Source: Nocardioides sp. zg-1230
Lineage (GTDB): Bacteria; Actinomycetota; Actinomycetes; Propionibacteriales; Nocardioidaceae
Direction: 5' to 3'
Assembly: GCF_013155335.1 (NCBI RefSeq)
Contig: NZ_JABJQZ010000002.1
Span: forward strand, 620,001-684,000
Length of the DNA stretch: 64,000 nucleotides
Shown: piece after piece, positions 33,698 through 44,949 of the stretch
How the letters are laid out: the number at the start of each line of letters is the position of its first letter
Position numbering within the stretch: the stretch's first letter is position 1
Translations under genes and position numbers: made by a program
The notes under the pieces: model-generated
What the model was told of the DNA's origin: nothing
The model's database searches: none
Seen by the model: the letters and a program-made list of their open reading frames with translations, nothing else

Positions 33698-34359
33698 GCG
33701 ACGTGGACAGGCTTGCGACCTCGACGGAGGAGGAGCGGGACGCGGCGGTGAGCGCCGCGGCCGGCGCCGTACGACGCGGTGACCTGGTGGTCATCCCCAC
33801 CGACACCGTCTACGGCATCGCGGCCGACGCGTTCTCCCACGACGCCGTCCGACGCCTCCTGCAGGCCAAGGGACGCGGCCGCGAGATGCCGCCGCCGGTG
33901 CTCGTCTCGGCCGCGACCACCCTCGACGCGCTCGCGGAGAGCGTGCCGCCCTGGGCGCGCACCCTCGTCGAGGAGTTCTGGCCCGGACCGCTCACGCTCG
34001 TGTGCCGGCAGCAGGGCTCGCTCATGTGGGACCTCGGCGAGACGCGTGGCACCGTCGCGGTGCGGATGCCCGACGACGAGGTGGCGCTCGCCGTCCTCGA
34101 GCGCACGGGGCCGCTGGCCGTCAGCTCTGCCAACCTCACCGGCCGACCGGCCGCGACCGACGCCGACCAGGCGGAGGAGATGCTCGGAGACGCCGTCGCG
34201 GTCATCGTCGACGCCGGCGCCTCTCCGGGAGGGGAGGCCTCGACCATCGTCGACGTCACCGTCCCCGAGGGTCGCGTGCTGCGGCTCGGCGCGCTGTCCC
34301 TGGAGCAGCTCAACGCCGCGATCGAAGAGCACGGGGTCGTGCTCGAAGACCAGGGCTAG
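33694..34359 (+). CDS. tsaC: L-threonylcarbamoyladenylate synthase
   Basis: Sua5/YrdC-family enzyme making threonylcarbamoyl-AMP from threonine, bicarbonate and ATP for t6A37 in ANN-decoding tRNAs. The 221-residue form lacks the extra Sua5 C-terminal domain. Motifs: VVIPTDTVYGIAADAF, KGRGREMPPPVLV (usually KxR), FWPGPLTLV, VAVRMPD and LAVSSANLTGRPA. It is coupled to prmC by a four-base overlap and followed by wecA after five bases, a conserved actinobacterial order. Confidence 0.93.
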   Translation: MSDVDRLATSTEEERDAAVSAAAGAVRRGDLVVIPTDTVYGIAADAFSHDAVRRLLQAKGRGREMPPPVLVSAATTLDALAESVPPWARTLVEEFWPGPLTLVCRQQGSLMWDLGETRGTVAVRMPDDEVALAVLERTGPLAVSSANLTGRPAATDADQAEEMLGDAVAVIVDAGASPGGEASTIVDVTVPEGRVLRLGALSLEQLNAAIEEHGVVLEDQG

Positions 34360-34364
34360 GCCGG

Positions 34365-35546
34365 ATGCGGGAGTACCTCCTCGTCTTCCTGGTCGCCCTG
34401 TCGGTGACCTACCTGCTCACGGTCGTCGCGCGGGAGATCGCCCTGCGCACCGGAGCGGTCGCCAAGGTCCGCGACCGCGACGTGCACGCCGAGCCGATCC
34501 CCTACCTCGGCGGCCTGGCCATGCTCGGTGGGCTCTACGCGGCCTACCTCGTCGCCCGCCACCTGCCGTTCCTGTCGACGAGCGAGGAGTTCGTCCTCCC
34601 CGACGCCGGGGCCGTCCTCCTGGCGGGCGCCCTCGTGTGCGCCGTCGGCGTCATCGACGACATCTTCGAGCTCGACGCGCTGACCAAGCTGGGCGGGCAG
34701 GTCCTCGCCGCCGGCCTGCTGGTGACGCAGGGGGTGCGGTTCTACTACTTCCCGGCCGCCGACGGGACCCAGTTCTCCCTCGACGACGTGCAGGGCGCGG
34801 TGCTGACCCTGGTCGTGGTGATCGGCACGATGAACGCCGTGAACTTCGTCGACGGGCTCGACGGCCTGGCTGCGGGCGTGGTGGGCATCGGGGCGGCGGC
34901 GTTCTTCCTCTACTGCTACTTCGCCTCCGCTCAGACCAACCTGACCCTCGCCACGACCGGCGCCCTGCTCAGCGCCGCCCTGGCCGGGGCGTGCGCGGGC
35001 TTCCTCCCGCACAACTTCCATCCCGCCCGCCTCTTCATGGGTGACTCCGGGTCGATGCTCATCGGGCTGGTGCTGTCCGCGAGCGCGCTCACGCTGACCG
35101 GTCAGTTCGTCGGCATGCCGGAGACCACGGGCAACAGCCTCTTCGTGACGGTGCTGCCTGTCCTGCTTCCCATCTCGCTGCTGATGGTGCCGATCGTCGA
35201 CCTCGTGCTCGCCGTCGTACGACGCACGCGCGCGGGCCGCTCGCCGATGAGTGCCGACAAGCAGCACCTGCACCACCGCCTCCTCGAGATCGGCCACTCC
35301 CAGCGGCGTGCGGTGCTGATCATGTGGACGTGGGCCTTCACCATCGCGACCGGAGCGGTCCTGGTCAGCCTGTTCGACGACCCCCTGGTGTGGTGGGGCC
35401 TCGGCTCGATGATCGTGCTGAGCGTGACGCTGACCTTCGTGCTGCCCAAGCTCCACCGGCCGCGCAAGACGGGTCTGGGGGACACCGGGCTTCCCGAGAA
35501 CGCCAGTGTCGAGGGACGGGCGGACGAGCCCGTCGCGGGGTCGTGA
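34365..35546 (+). CDS. wecA: Undecaprenyl-phosphate GlcNAc-1-phosphate transferase, MraY/WecA family
   Basis: Polytopic membrane enzyme (393 residues, about 11 spans) that loads GlcNAc-1-phosphate on undecaprenyl or decaprenyl phosphate, starting lipid-linked wall polymers. Catalytic landmarks: VGVIDDIFELDALTKLGGQ with the DD pair, NAVNFVDGLDGLAAG, FMGDSGSMLIG and HLHHRLLEIGHSQRRAV, the histidine motif that separates WecA/TagO from MraY. Its place just ahead of the atp operon is typical of actinobacteria, where it is also called rfe. ATG 34365 follows the tsaC stop by five bases. Confidence 0.92.
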   Translation: MREYLLVFLVALSVTYLLTVVAREIALRTGAVAKVRDRDVHAEPIPYLGGLAMLGGLYAAYLVARHLPFLSTSEEFVLPDAGAVLLAGALVCAVGVIDDIFELDALTKLGGQVLAAGLLVTQGVRFYYFPAADGTQFSLDDVQGAVLTLVVVIGTMNAVNFVDGLDGLAAGVVGIGAAAFFLYCYFASAQTNLTLATTGALLSAALAGACAGFLPHNFHPARLFMGDSGSMLIGLVLSASALTLTGQFVGMPETTGNSLFVTVLPVLLPISLLMVPIVDLVLAVVRRTRAGRSPMSADKQHLHHRLLEIGHSQRRAVLIMWTWAFTIATGAVLVSLFDDPLVWWGLGSMIVLSVTLTFVLPKLHRPRKTGLGDTGLPENASVEGRADEPVAGS

Positions 35547-35566
35547 TTGCGGCTGCCCGCAGACTT

Positions 35567-35582
35567 TGTGATAGTTTTCACG
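35567..35582. promoter_or_regulatory. CRP/GlxR-like palindrome upstream of the atp operon
   Basis: TGTGATAGTTTTCACG matches the TGTGA-N6-TCACA consensus of actinobacterial CRP/GlxR regulators at nine of ten defined positions. It lies 20 bases after the wecA stop and 44 bases before the first atp-linked gene, in an unusually A+T-rich patch for this genome. Confidence 0.5.
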
Positions 35583-35625
35583 AGCACTTCACGCACCGGA
35601 TCAAGACACCAGACAGGCCGCCGAC

Positions 35626-36081
35626 ATGACGACCGAGAGCCGCGCGACCACTCGCCGCAGCAGCCTCGTGCCGGGCGTCCGGGTCGTCGTCCGAGCAGCC
35701 GCCCTGACGGCCCTCGCCGGGGTGCTCCTGATGGTCCTCGCCGCCGTCGTGCACGGCGCGGAGGCGGCTGCGGCCGCTGCGGTCGGGGCCGGACTGGTGG
35801 TCCTGGTGGTGTCCTTCGGCACGTTGTCGCTGCACGTCGTCGCGAGCGCGATGCCCACGGCATCGCTGCTGGTCGCCCTCGTGACCTACGCGACCCAGCT
35901 CGCGATCGTGCTGCTGGTCTTCCTCGCCATCACCCGGGGCGAGGCGTTCTCCGGCGACCAGGCGCGCGGCTGGCTGGCCGCGGGGATGGTGCTCGCCACG
36001 GTGGTGTGGACGGCCGCGCACCTCGTGCTGACCGCGCGCGAGCGGGCGCCCTACTTCGACCTCCCGCCCGGGGGTGAGTGA
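35626..36081 (+). CDS. Small membrane protein at the head of the atp operon (AtpI-like)
   Basis: The 151-residue protein has about four hydrophobic spans (ALTALAGVLLMVLAAVV, AAAVGAGLVVLVVSFG, SLLVALVTYATQLAIVLLVFLA, MVLATVVWTAAHLVLTA) and short charged ends. The position and topology fit the AtpI-like proteins that precede atpB and assist c-ring assembly or magnesium supply, but sequence similarity is weak. The end (RERAPYFDLPPGGE) is cytoplasmic. Its stop overlaps the next frame at GTGATG. Confidence 0.65.
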   Translation: MTTESRATTRRSSLVPGVRVVVRAAALTALAGVLLMVLAAVVHGAEAAAAAAVGAGLVVLVVSFGTLSLHVVASAMPTASLLVALVTYATQLAIVLLVFLAITRGEAFSGDQARGWLAAGMVLATVVWTAAHLVLTARERAPYFDLPPGGE

Positions 36082-36113
36082 TGGTCACCGCGACTGCTAA
36101 CGTTCGGGGCGCG

Positions 36114-36377
36114 ATGGCCGAGTCCAGTGCCTCTTCCTCCCAACCTCGCAGCAACGGCGCTCCCAGCTACCTCGTGGCCGGGGTGCTGTTCTACGGCGCG
36201 GTCGGCTGGCTGCTGGACCAGTGGCTGGGCACCCGCTACCTGGTGGCGGTGGGAGTCCTGCTGGGCGCAGGCCTCGGCACGTACCTGATGATCCTGCAGC
36301 TGACCCGGCTCACGGCCGGCGAGCAGGAGAGCACCACCCAGACGAGTGACAAGACGAGCATCGAGGAGTCGGAGTGA
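36114..36377 (+). CDS. AtpZ/AtpI-like membrane protein
   Basis: The protein has two short spans (SYLVAGVLFYGAVGWLLDQWLG and YLVAVGVLLGAGLGTYLMILQL) and a polar Gln/Thr/Ser-rich tail, the pattern of AtpZ/AtpI accessory proteins. These are thought to help ATP synthase assembly. I place the start at ATG 36114 (87 residues); ATG 36081 would overlap the previous stop and add 11 unconserved residues. TAACGT at 36098-36103 could be an internal -10 that makes this start nearly leaderless. The stop overlaps the GTG of atpB. Confidence 0.65.
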   Translation: MAESSASSSQPRSNGAPSYLVAGVLFYGAVGWLLDQWLGTRYLVAVGVLLGAGLGTYLMILQLTRLTAGEQESTTQTSDKTSIEESE

Positions 36378-37162
36378 GCTACAGCCAGCCTGTCGCGGCA
36401 GAGGGCGGTTCGGGATTCCACGCCCCCGGCCCCGGGAGCTTCGAGCTGCCGCCGATCTTCGGTGACGTCACCAAGCCGATGCTGCTGCTCGCGCTGTCGG
36501 CCGTCCTGGTCTTCGGCTTCTTCTACGCCGCCACGCGCAACGCCTCGCTGGTGCCGGGCCGCCTGCAGTTCGCCGGCGAGATGGTCTACGGCTTCGTGCG
36601 CAACAACATGGCTCGCGACAACATCGGCAGCGAGCACTACATGAAGTTCGTGCCCTACCTCTTCACGCTGTTCACCTTCATCCTCGTGAACAACTACTAC
36701 GGCGTGATCCCGTTCCTGCAGTTCCCCAGCTTCTCCCGCATCGGCTTCATCGTCCCGCTCGCGCTGATGAGCTGGTTGCTCTACATCGGTGCCGGCATGT
36801 GGAAGCACGGGCCGCTCGGCTACCTCAAGCACGCCACGATGCCCAGTGGCGTCAAGGGCCCGATCCTGCTCCTGCTCGTCCCGCTGGAGTTCTTCTCCAA
36901 CATCATCATCCGGCCGTTCACGCTGACGCTCCGTCTGTTCGGCAACATGTTTGCCGGCCACCTGCTGCTCATCCTGTTCGCCACAGGTGGTGCCGCGCTC
37001 CTCGCGAGCGGCAACCTGCTCTACGGAGCCGTCGGCCTGCTGTCCTTCGGGCTCGGCATCGGCGTCAGCTTCCTGGAGATGCTGGTCATGTTCCTCCAGG
37101 CCTACGTCTTCACCCTCCTGAGCTCGATGTACATCGGCGAGGCCCTCGCCGACGAGCACTGA
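36374..37162 (+). CDS. atpB: ATP synthase Fo subunit a
   Basis: Subunit a forms the two proton half-channels next to the c-ring. The 262-residue protein has six hydrophobic segments; the essential arginine is Arg187 in [13 protein letters not shown], and [15 protein letters not shown] and [24 protein letters not shown] segments match the family. GTG 36374 overlaps the previous stop. Confidence 0.95.
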   Translation: MSYSQPVAAEGGSGFHAPGPGSFELPPIFGDVTKPMLLLALSAVLVFGFFYAATRNASLVPGRLQFAGEMVYGFVRNNMARDNIGSEHYMKFVPYLFTLFTFILVNNYYGVIPFLQFPSFSRIGFIVPLALMSWLLYIGAGMWKHGPLGYLKHATMPSGVKGPILLLLVPLEFFSNIIIRPFTLTLRLFGNMFAGHLLLILFATGGAALLASGNLLYGAVGLLSFGLGIGVSFLEMLVMFLQAYVFTLLSSMYIGEALADEH

Positions 37163-37230
37163 TCCGCACCACCCCACAAGTTTCGCCAAACAGCGGCGCG
37201 AGAGACGCGTCGCCGACGAAAGGAAAAGCC

Positions 37231-37440
37231 GTGGAAGGCTCCATCAACCTGGTCGGTCTCGGCCTGTCCGCCATCGGTCCCGGTGTCGGTATCGGCCTGA
37301 TCTTCGCCGCGTTCATCTCCGGTGTCGCGCGCCAGCCCGAGGCCCAGAGCCGTCTGCAGTCGATCGCCATCCTTGGCTTCGTTCTCGCCGAGGCGCTCTT
37401 CATCATCACCGTCGCGCTCGCGTTCGTCCTGCCTCTCTGA
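37231..37440 (+). CDS. atpE: ATP synthase Fo subunit c
   Basis: Subunit c is 69 residues, two transmembrane helices joined by the polar loop ARQPEAQS. The proton-carrying carboxylate is Glu54 in [15 protein letters not shown], which indicates proton rather than sodium coupling because the extra sodium ligands are lacking. GTG 37231 follows AAAGGAAAAG. The 68-base spacer after atpB and the strong site suit the high copy number needed for the c-ring. Confidence 0.95.
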   Translation: MEGSINLVGLGLSAIGPGVGIGLIFAAFISGVARQPEAQSRLQSIAILGFVLAEALFIITVALAFVLPL

Positions 37441-37462
37441 CGACCGTCGCACCCAGCTCTAG

Positions 37463-38049
<587 letters not shown>

Positions 38050-38050
<1 letters not shown>

Positions 38051-38844
38051 TGATGCGAGGAGCCTCTGCCGACGCCTACGCCGCCACCGCCGGCGCCCTC
38101 ACGGGCGCCGGTGACGCGGCCGCGGTCGGTCGGGACCTGTTCGGGGTGGCGGACCTCCTCCGCTCCGAGCCCGCACTTCGCCGCGTCGCCACCGACGCGT
38201 CGATCGACAGCGACGCGAAGGCCGGGCTGCTCCGTCAGGTGCTGTCCGGCAAGGTCTCCGACCTGGCGCTGGCCGTGGTGACCATCGCGGTCGCCCAGCG
38301 CTGGACCGCCAGCCGCGACCTCGCCGACGCCCTCGAGCGCCTCGGTGTGATCTCGGTGGCGAAGTCAGCGGGGGGCGACGCCGGTCGCCTCGAGGACGAG
38401 CTGTTCGCCTTCGGGCGGGTCGTCCAGGACAACCCCGAGCTGCGTGACGCGCTGTCCGACCCGGCCCGCAACCGTGACGACAAGTCGCGGCTGCTGGCCG
38501 ACCTGCTGGGGGACAAGGTGCTCCCGGCGACGGTCGCGCTCGTGCAGCAGTCGCTCTCGGGCAGCTACCGCACCGTCGGAGTGGCGCTGGCCGACTACCA
38601 GAAGGTGGCGGCCGAGGTCCGCGGTCAGGGTGTGGCCACGGTCCGCGTGGCCCGTCCCCTCGCCGACGCCGACCGGCAGCGGCTGGCCGAGGCGCTCTCG
38701 CGCAACTACGGCCGGGAGATCCACCTCAACGTCGTCGTCGACCCAGACGTCATCGGCGGCATCCGCGTCGAGACCGGCGACGACGTCATCGACGGGACGG
38801 TGTCCAGCCGTCTCGACGAGGCCCGGCGCCGCCTCGCCGGCTGA
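38050..38844 (+). CDS. atpH: ATP synthase F1 subunit delta
   Basis: Delta caps the F1 head and binds subunit b. At 264 residues it is longer than the 180 of E. coli, as usual in actinobacteria. The N-terminal six-helix domain is followed by the conserved C-terminal strand set with VATVRVARPLADADRQRLAEAL, REIHLNVVVDPDVIGGIRVETGDDVIDGTVSSRLDEARRRL. ATG 38050 shares its A with the atpF stop. Confidence 0.92.
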
Positions 38845-38866
38845 GCACGACGGCACCACGCAGCAC

Positions 38867-38895
38867 CCAGAACTTTCGAGTCCAGAACTTTCGAG
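38867..38895. repeat. Tandem 15-bp repeat between atpH and atpA
   Basis: CCAGAACTTTCGAG occurs at 38867-38880 and identically at 38882-38895, a period of 15. The unit is A+T-richer than its surroundings. The 81-base spacer holds nothing else apart from the atpA ribosome binding site. Confidence 0.6.
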
Positions 38896-38925
38896 CAGTG
38901 AAGACCCAGGAACAGGTGAGATGAG

Positions 38926-40566
38926 ATGACGGAGCTTTCCATCCGTCCGGACGAGATCCGGGACGCGCTCCAGCGCTTCGTGTCCGACTACAAGCCCGAC
39001 ACGGCGACCACGGAAGAGGTCGGCACCGTCGCGGAAGCCGCTGACGGCATCGCCCGCGTCAGCGGACTGCCCTCGGTCATGGCCAACGAGCTGCTCGAGT
39101 TCGAGGACGGCACGCTGGGCATCGCCCTCAACCTCGACACCCGCGAGATCGGCGTCGTGGTCCTGGGTGACTTCGACAAGATCGAGGAGGGCCAGGCGGT
39201 CCGTCGCACCGGCGAGATCCTCTCGGTCCCGGTGGGCGACGGCTACCTCGGCCGCGTCGTCGACCCGCTCGGCACCCCGATCGACGGCCTCGGCGACGTC
39301 GAGACGTCCGGACGTCGTCCCCTGGAGCTCCAGGCCGCGTCCGTGATGGAGCGCAAGTCGGTGCACGAGCCGCTCGCGACCGGCATCAAGGCCATCGACG
39401 CCATGACGCCGATCGGCCGCGGCCAGCGCCAGCTGATCATCGGTGACCGTGCGACCGGCAAGACCACCATCGCCATCGACACGATCATCAACCAGAAGCA
39501 GTACTGGGAGACCGGCGACCCGGACAAGCAGGTCCGCTGCATCTACGTCGCCATCGGCCAGAAGGGCTCGACCATCGCCTCCGTGCGTGGCGCCCTCGAG
39601 GAGGCCGGCGCGCTGGAGTACACCACCATCGTGGCCTCCCCGGCGTCCGACTCCGCCGGCTTCAAGTACCTCGCCCCCTACACCGGCTCGGCCATCGGCC
39701 AGCACTGGATGTACGAGGGCAAGCACGTCCTCATCGTCTTCGACGACCTGACCAAGCAGGCCGAGGCCTACCGCGCCGTGTCGCTGCTGCTGCGCCGCCC
39801 GCCGGGCCGCGAGGCCTACCCGGGCGACGTGTTCTACCTGCACAGCCGGCTGCTCGAGCGTTGCGCGAAGCTGTCCGACGAGATGGGCAAGGGCTCGATG
39901 ACCGGCCTGCCGATCATCGAGACGAAGGCCAACGACGTCTCGGCGTTCATCCCGACCAACGTCATCTCGATCACCGACGGCCAGATCTTCCTGCAGTCCG
40001 ACCTGTTCGCGGCCAACCAGCGCCCGGCGATCGACGTCGGCGTGTCGGTGTCGCGCGTGGGTGGCTCGGCGATGACCAAGGCGATGAAGGCCGTCACCGG
40101 CTCGCTCAAGGTCGACCTGGCGCAGTTCCGCGCGATGGAGGCGTTCGCGATGTTCGCCTCCGACCTCGACGCGGCGTCGCGCCAACAGCTCGACCGCGGC
40201 CAGCGCCTGATGGCCCTGCTCAAGCAGCCGCAGTACTCGCCCTACCCGCTGGACGAGATGACCGCGTCACTGTGGCTCGGCACCACCGGTCGTCTCGACC
40301 GGGTGCCGACCGACGACGTGCTGCGCTTCGAGCACGAGTTCATCGACTACCTGCGTCGCAGCCACGAGGGCATCCTCGCCGGCATCCGCGAGACCACGAA
40401 GTTCGACGACGACGCGGAGGCCGAGCTCGCCTCGGCCTACGACTCCTTCCTCGACCAGTTCGAGACTTCCGACGGCCAGAGCATCAAGGCCGGCAAGGAA
40501 GAGCACGTCGCCCTCGAGGACGAGGACGTCGAGCAGGAGCAGATCGTCAAGCAGAAGCGGGGCTGA
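38926..40566 (+). CDS. atpA: ATP synthase F1 subunit alpha
   Basis: The non-catalytic nucleotide subunit, 546 residues. It has the beta-barrel N-domain, the P-loop GDRATGKT (about 173-180), the alpha/beta signature [17 protein letters not shown] and the arginine finger in that segment. The acidic C-terminal tail ([18 protein letters not shown]) is the extension found in actinobacterial alpha subunits, implicated in mycobacteria in suppressing ATP hydrolysis. ATG 38926 follows CAGGTGAG. Confidence 0.96.
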   Translation: MTELSIRPDEIRDALQRFVSDYKPDTATTEEVGTVAEAADGIARVSGLPSVMANELLEFEDGTLGIALNLDTREIGVVVLGDFDKIEEGQAVRRTGEILSVPVGDGYLGRVVDPLGTPIDGLGDVETSGRRPLELQAASVMERKSVHEPLATGIKAIDAMTPIGRGQRQLIIGDRATGKTTIAIDTIINQKQYWETGDPDKQVRCIYVAIGQKGSTIASVRGALEEAGALEYTTIVASPASDSAGFKYLAPYTGSAIGQHWMYEGKHVLIVFDDLTKQAEAYRAVSLLLRRPPGREAYPGDVFYLHSRLLERCAKLSDEMGKGSMTGLPIIETKANDVSAFIPTNVISITDGQIFLQSDLFAANQRPAIDVGVSVSRVGGSAMTKAMKAVTGSLKVDLAQFRAMEAFAMFASDLDAASRQQLDRGQRLMALLKQPQYSPYPLDEMTASLWLGTTGRLDRVPTDDVLRFEHEFIDYLRRSHEGILAGIRETTKFDDDAEAELASAYDSFLDQFETSDGQSIKAGKEEHVALEDEDVEQEQIVKQKRG

Positions 40567-40570
40567 CGCC

Positions 40571-41497
40571 ATGGCTCTCTCCGTACGCGAGTACCGCGCG
40601 CGGATCAAGTCGACGGAGTCGATGAAGAAGATCACGCGTGCGATGGAGCTCATCGCGGCCTCGCGGATCATCAAGGCCCAGCAGCGAGCCCAGGCGGCCG
40701 CGCCCTACGCTCGCGAGCTGACCCGCGCGGTGTCGGCCGTGGCGACGTTCTCCAACGTCGACCACGCGCTGACCACCGAGCCCGAGGACCCCAAGAAGGC
40801 AGCCGTCCTCGTGGTCACCTCCGACCGCGGCCTGGCCGGCGCCTACTCCTCGAGCGTCATCAAGGAGGCCGAGCGCCTCGTCGAGAAGCTCAAGGGCGAG
40901 GGCAAGGACGTCGACCTCTACACCAGCGGTCGCAAGGGTGAGGCCTACTTCAAGTTCCGTCAGCGGGACGTCGTCCAGGCCTGGACGGGCTTCTCCGACC
41001 AGCCGACCTACGACGTCGCGGCCGAGATCGGCGCCACGCTGATCGCGGCGTTCCTCGCCGACGCCGAGGACAACGAGTCCGACGTCCGCGACGTCGACGA
41101 GGTCCACGTCGTCTACACGCGGTTCCGCTCGATGCTCAGCCAGGAGCCCACGGCCGTGCGCCTGCTGCCCCTGGAGGTCGTCGAGGGCACGGAGGCCCCC
41201 GACAAGGCCGACCTGCTGCCGCTCTACGAGTTCGAGCCGTCCCCCTCGGAGGTGCTCGACTCCCTGCTGCCGCGCTACGTCCAGAGCCGCATCTTCTTCG
41301 CCCTCCTGCAGGCGGCCGCCTCCGAGCTGGCCGCGCGGCAGAAGGCGATGAAGTCCGCGACGGACAACGCCGACGAGCTCATCAAGAAGTACACCCGCAT
41401 CGCCAACCAGGCCCGCCAGGCCGGTATTACCCAGGAAATCAGCGAGATCGTCGGTGGCGTCAACGCCCTCGCCGACGCCAACGCCGGGAGTGAGTGA
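40571..41497 (+). CDS. atpG: ATP synthase F1 subunit gamma
   Basis: The rotor shaft, 308 residues. The N-terminal helix [26 protein letters not shown] and C-terminal helix [42 protein letters not shown] form the coiled-coil axle around a Rossmann-like domain ([17 protein letters not shown]). The extra length over E. coli is the actinobacterial loop region (residues about 200-235). It starts four bases after the atpA stop. Confidence 0.95.
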   Translation: MALSVREYRARIKSTESMKKITRAMELIAASRIIKAQQRAQAAAPYARELTRAVSAVATFSNVDHALTTEPEDPKKAAVLVVTSDRGLAGAYSSSVIKEAERLVEKLKGEGKDVDLYTSGRKGEAYFKFRQRDVVQAWTGFSDQPTYDVAAEIGATLIAAFLADAEDNESDVRDVDEVHVVYTRFRSMLSQEPTAVRLLPLEVVEGTEAPDKADLLPLYEFEPSPSEVLDSLLPRYVQSRIFFALLQAAASELAARQKAMKSATDNADELIKKYTRIANQARQAGITQEISEIVGGVNALADANAGSE

Positions 41498-42960
<1,463 letters not shown>

Positions 42961-42961
<1 letters not shown>

Positions 42962-43365
42962 TGGCTGACTCCACCGACAAGGCCCTCCAGGTCGAGCTGG
43001 TCGCTGCCGACCGGCTCGTCTGGTCGGGCCAGGCCACCATGGTCATCGCCCGCACCACCGAGGGCGACGTCGGCATCCTGCCCAACCACGCGCCGCTGCT
43101 GTCCTCGATCATCGAGGGCGTGGTGGACGTGCAGACGGCCGAGGGCGAGACCTGGATCGCGGCCGTCGACGCCGGGTTCATCTCGGTCGCCGACAACCGC
43201 GTCTCGATCCTGGCCGAGCGCGCCGAGATGTCCCACGAGATCGACCTGGAGAAGGCCCGCCAGGAGCTCGAGCGGGCCAAGGGCGCCGGCGAGAACGACG
43301 ACGCGGCCCAGGAGGCCGTGCGCCGCGCCGAGGCCCGGATCCGTGCCGTGGAGCGGGCCTCCTGA
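42961..43365 (+). CDS. atpC: ATP synthase F1 subunit epsilon
   Basis: The 134-residue regulatory subunit: an N-terminal beta sandwich (VELVAADRLVWSGQATMVIARTTEGDVGILPNHAPLLS) and a helical C-terminal hairpin (DLEKARQELERAKGAG / QEAVRRAEARIRAVERA) that can rise against the alpha-beta ring to inhibit hydrolysis. It closes the complete atpBEFHAGDC set. Confidence 0.94.
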
Positions 43366-43386
43366 CGAGGCTTCCGGACCGACCGC

Positions 43387-43424
43387 TAGGGTGAGCGCAC
43401 GAACCGCAGGGTTCGTGCGCTCAC
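43387..43424 (+). promoter_or_regulatory. -10-like TAGGGT followed by a perfect 15-bp hairpin
   Basis: After the atpC stop, TAGGGT (43387-43392) overlaps the start of GTGAGCGCACGAACC (43391-43405). Its exact reverse complement follows at 43410-43424 with a GCAG loop. There is no T-run. The hairpin may end the atp transcript, stabilise its 3' end, or act as operator or leader for the DUF2550 gene 18 bases downstream. Confidence 0.55.
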
Positions 43425-43442
43425 TGCGTTCGAGGGGTGTGG

Positions 43443-43886
43443 ATGCCGGTCTGGGAATGGGCGCTCGACATCGTCGGGCTCTGCCTGCTCCTCGCCCTGC
43501 TCTACGGCATCGCCCTCATCGTCCGACGCCGCCTGCTGGCGCGTCATGGCGGCACCTTCGAGCTCAGCTACCGGGCGCGCACGGAGCACCCGGGGCGAGG
43601 CTGGCTGCTCGGCATCGGGCGCTACTCCGGGCAGTCGCTCGAGTGGTTCCGGATCTTCTCCCTGTCGCCACGCCCCAAGCGCGTGTGGGCCCGTGACCTG
43701 CTGGAGTACGCCGGTCGGCGCTCCCCGGCCGGCGCCGAGGAGATGTCCCTCTACGACGGTCACGTCGTGGCGTCGTGCCAGTACGACGGCGAGCCGCTGG
43801 AGATCGCGATGAGCGAGGCGTCCCTCACCGGCTTCCAGTCCTGGCTCGAGGCCGGCCCGCCCGGCACCGACTGGAACAAGCGCTAG
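43443..43886 (+). CDS. DUF2550 domain membrane protein
   Basis: The 147-residue protein has an N-terminal span (WALDIVGLCLLLALLYGIALIV) followed by a soluble part with FELSYRARTEHPGRGWLLGIGRYSG, EWFRIFSLSPRPKRVW and a conserved C-terminus. DUF2550 proteins commonly follow atpC in actinobacteria; their function is unknown. ATG 43443 has GAGGGG five bases upstream; GTG 43437 is inside that site. The stop abuts the stop of the convergent lacI-type gene. Confidence 0.85.
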   Translation: MPVWEWALDIVGLCLLLALLYGIALIVRRRLLARHGGTFELSYRARTEHPGRGWLLGIGRYSGQSLEWFRIFSLSPRPKRVWARDLLEYAGRRSPAGAEEMSLYDGHVVASCQYDGEPLEIAMSEASLTGFQSWLEAGPPGTDWNKR

Positions 43887-44882
43887 TCAAACCTCGTTCG
43901 GAGCGGGGCCCGTCGAACCACTCACCCGCATCCGGACCGGCAGCAGCACGTCGTCGACGACCTCGCCGGCGATGCGGGACAGCACGGCTCGTGCCGTGGC
44001 CCGTCCCTTCTCGGCCAGCGGCTGCACGACCGTCGTCAGCTCGAGGTCGAGCCACGGCGTCGCGACTCCGTCGAAGCCGGCGACGCTGACGTCATCGGGG
44101 ACCTCCATTCCGCGCCGTCGTGCCTCGAGCACCACGCCCGCGGCCTGTACGTCGCTCTGGCAGACCACCGCGGTCGCCTCGCCGCCGTCGTCCCACCACC
44201 CGCCGACCATGGCCTGGGCGGCGACGAGGTCGCTCGCGCACGGACCGATGACCTCCGCGTCCGGGAACACCTCGCGCAGCCCCGCCTCACGCTCGCGCTG
44301 GGGGTGGGACGGCTCCAGCGTGAGGGTCGCCACCCGCCGGTGGCCGAGGTCGTGGAGGTGGCGGGCCACGTCGGCCGCGCCGCGACGGTGCTCGACGTCG
44401 ACGTAGGTGGCACCGGGCCACGCCGGGCCCTCGACGACGACCAGCGGGACGCCACGCGCCACCAGGTCGTCGTACGCCCCCCAGGTCTCGCACCCGCAGA
44501 TGTCGTAGATGACCGCGTCGAGGGGGAGGCCCGCGTGCTCGTCGCCCTCGGGCATGAGCAGCAGGCCCAGGCCCGCCGCGTCGAGGACCTCGGAGACGGC
44601 GTCGAGCATCGGCAGCGCTGCCGGGTCGCGGAAGGCCGTGCTGAGCCGACCCACGGCGACGCCCACCACGCCGCTGCGGCCCCGGCGCAGGTTGCGGGCC
44701 AGCGGGTTGGGGCCGGCGTAGCCCAGTGCCCCCGCGGCGGCCAGCACCCGTTCGCGGGTCTTTGCGGAGACCGGTTTGTTGCCCGAGAAGGCCAGCGAGG
44801 CCGTGGAGAGGGAGACGCCCGCGGCAGCGGCCACGTCGGCCATCGTGGGCGTGCGCGCGGAGGTACGAGTTGGACCGGGCAC
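43887..44882 (-). CDS. LacI-family transcriptional regulator
   Basis: The 331-residue repressor has an N-terminal HTH (MADVAAAAGVSLSTASLAFSGNKPVSAKTRERV from residue 14), a hinge helix with NPLARNLRRG, and a periplasmic-binding-protein-like sensor (GVVGVAVGRLSTAF, VSVAGFDGVATPWLDLELTTVVQPLAEKGR). The effector is probably a sugar or sugar derivative. GTG 44882 lies seven bases after TATCGT (44895-44890, minus strand), a leaderless arrangement; ATG 44843 is the alternative. It is divergent from an MFS transporter with palindromic operators between, so it probably controls both. Confidence 0.88.
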   Translation of the reverse strand: MPGPTRTSARTPTMADVAAAAGVSLSTASLAFSGNKPVSAKTRERVLAAAGALGYAGPNPLARNLRRGRSGVVGVAVGRLSTAFRDPAALPMLDAVSEVLDAAGLGLLLMPEGDEHAGLPLDAVIYDICGCETWGAYDDLVARGVPLVVVEGPAWPGATYVDVEHRRGAADVARHLHDLGHRRVATLTLEPSHPQREREAGLREVFPDAEVIGPCASDLVAAQAMVGGWWDDGGEATAVVCQSDVQAAGVVLEARRRGMEVPDDVSVAGFDGVATPWLDLELTTVVQPLAEKGRATARAVLSRIAGEVVDDVLLPVRMRVSGSTGPAPNEV

Positions 44883-44897
44883 GTCGTGGACGATAGC

Positions 44898-44925
44898 ATC
44901 GAATCGATTCGATCGAAACGTTTCG
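44898..44925. promoter_or_regulatory. Two palindromic LacI-type operators
   Basis: ATCGAATCGATTCGAT (44898-44913) is a perfect 16-bp palindrome, immediately followed by CGAAACGTTTCG (44914-44925), a perfect 12-bp palindrome with the central CG usual for LacI-family sites. They cover the predicted start region of the MFS gene (plus-strand TAGCAT at 44894-44899) and the -35 region of the regulator. Confidence 0.75.
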
Positions 44926-44949
44926 CCATCGCACCGAGGAGCAGCACCC

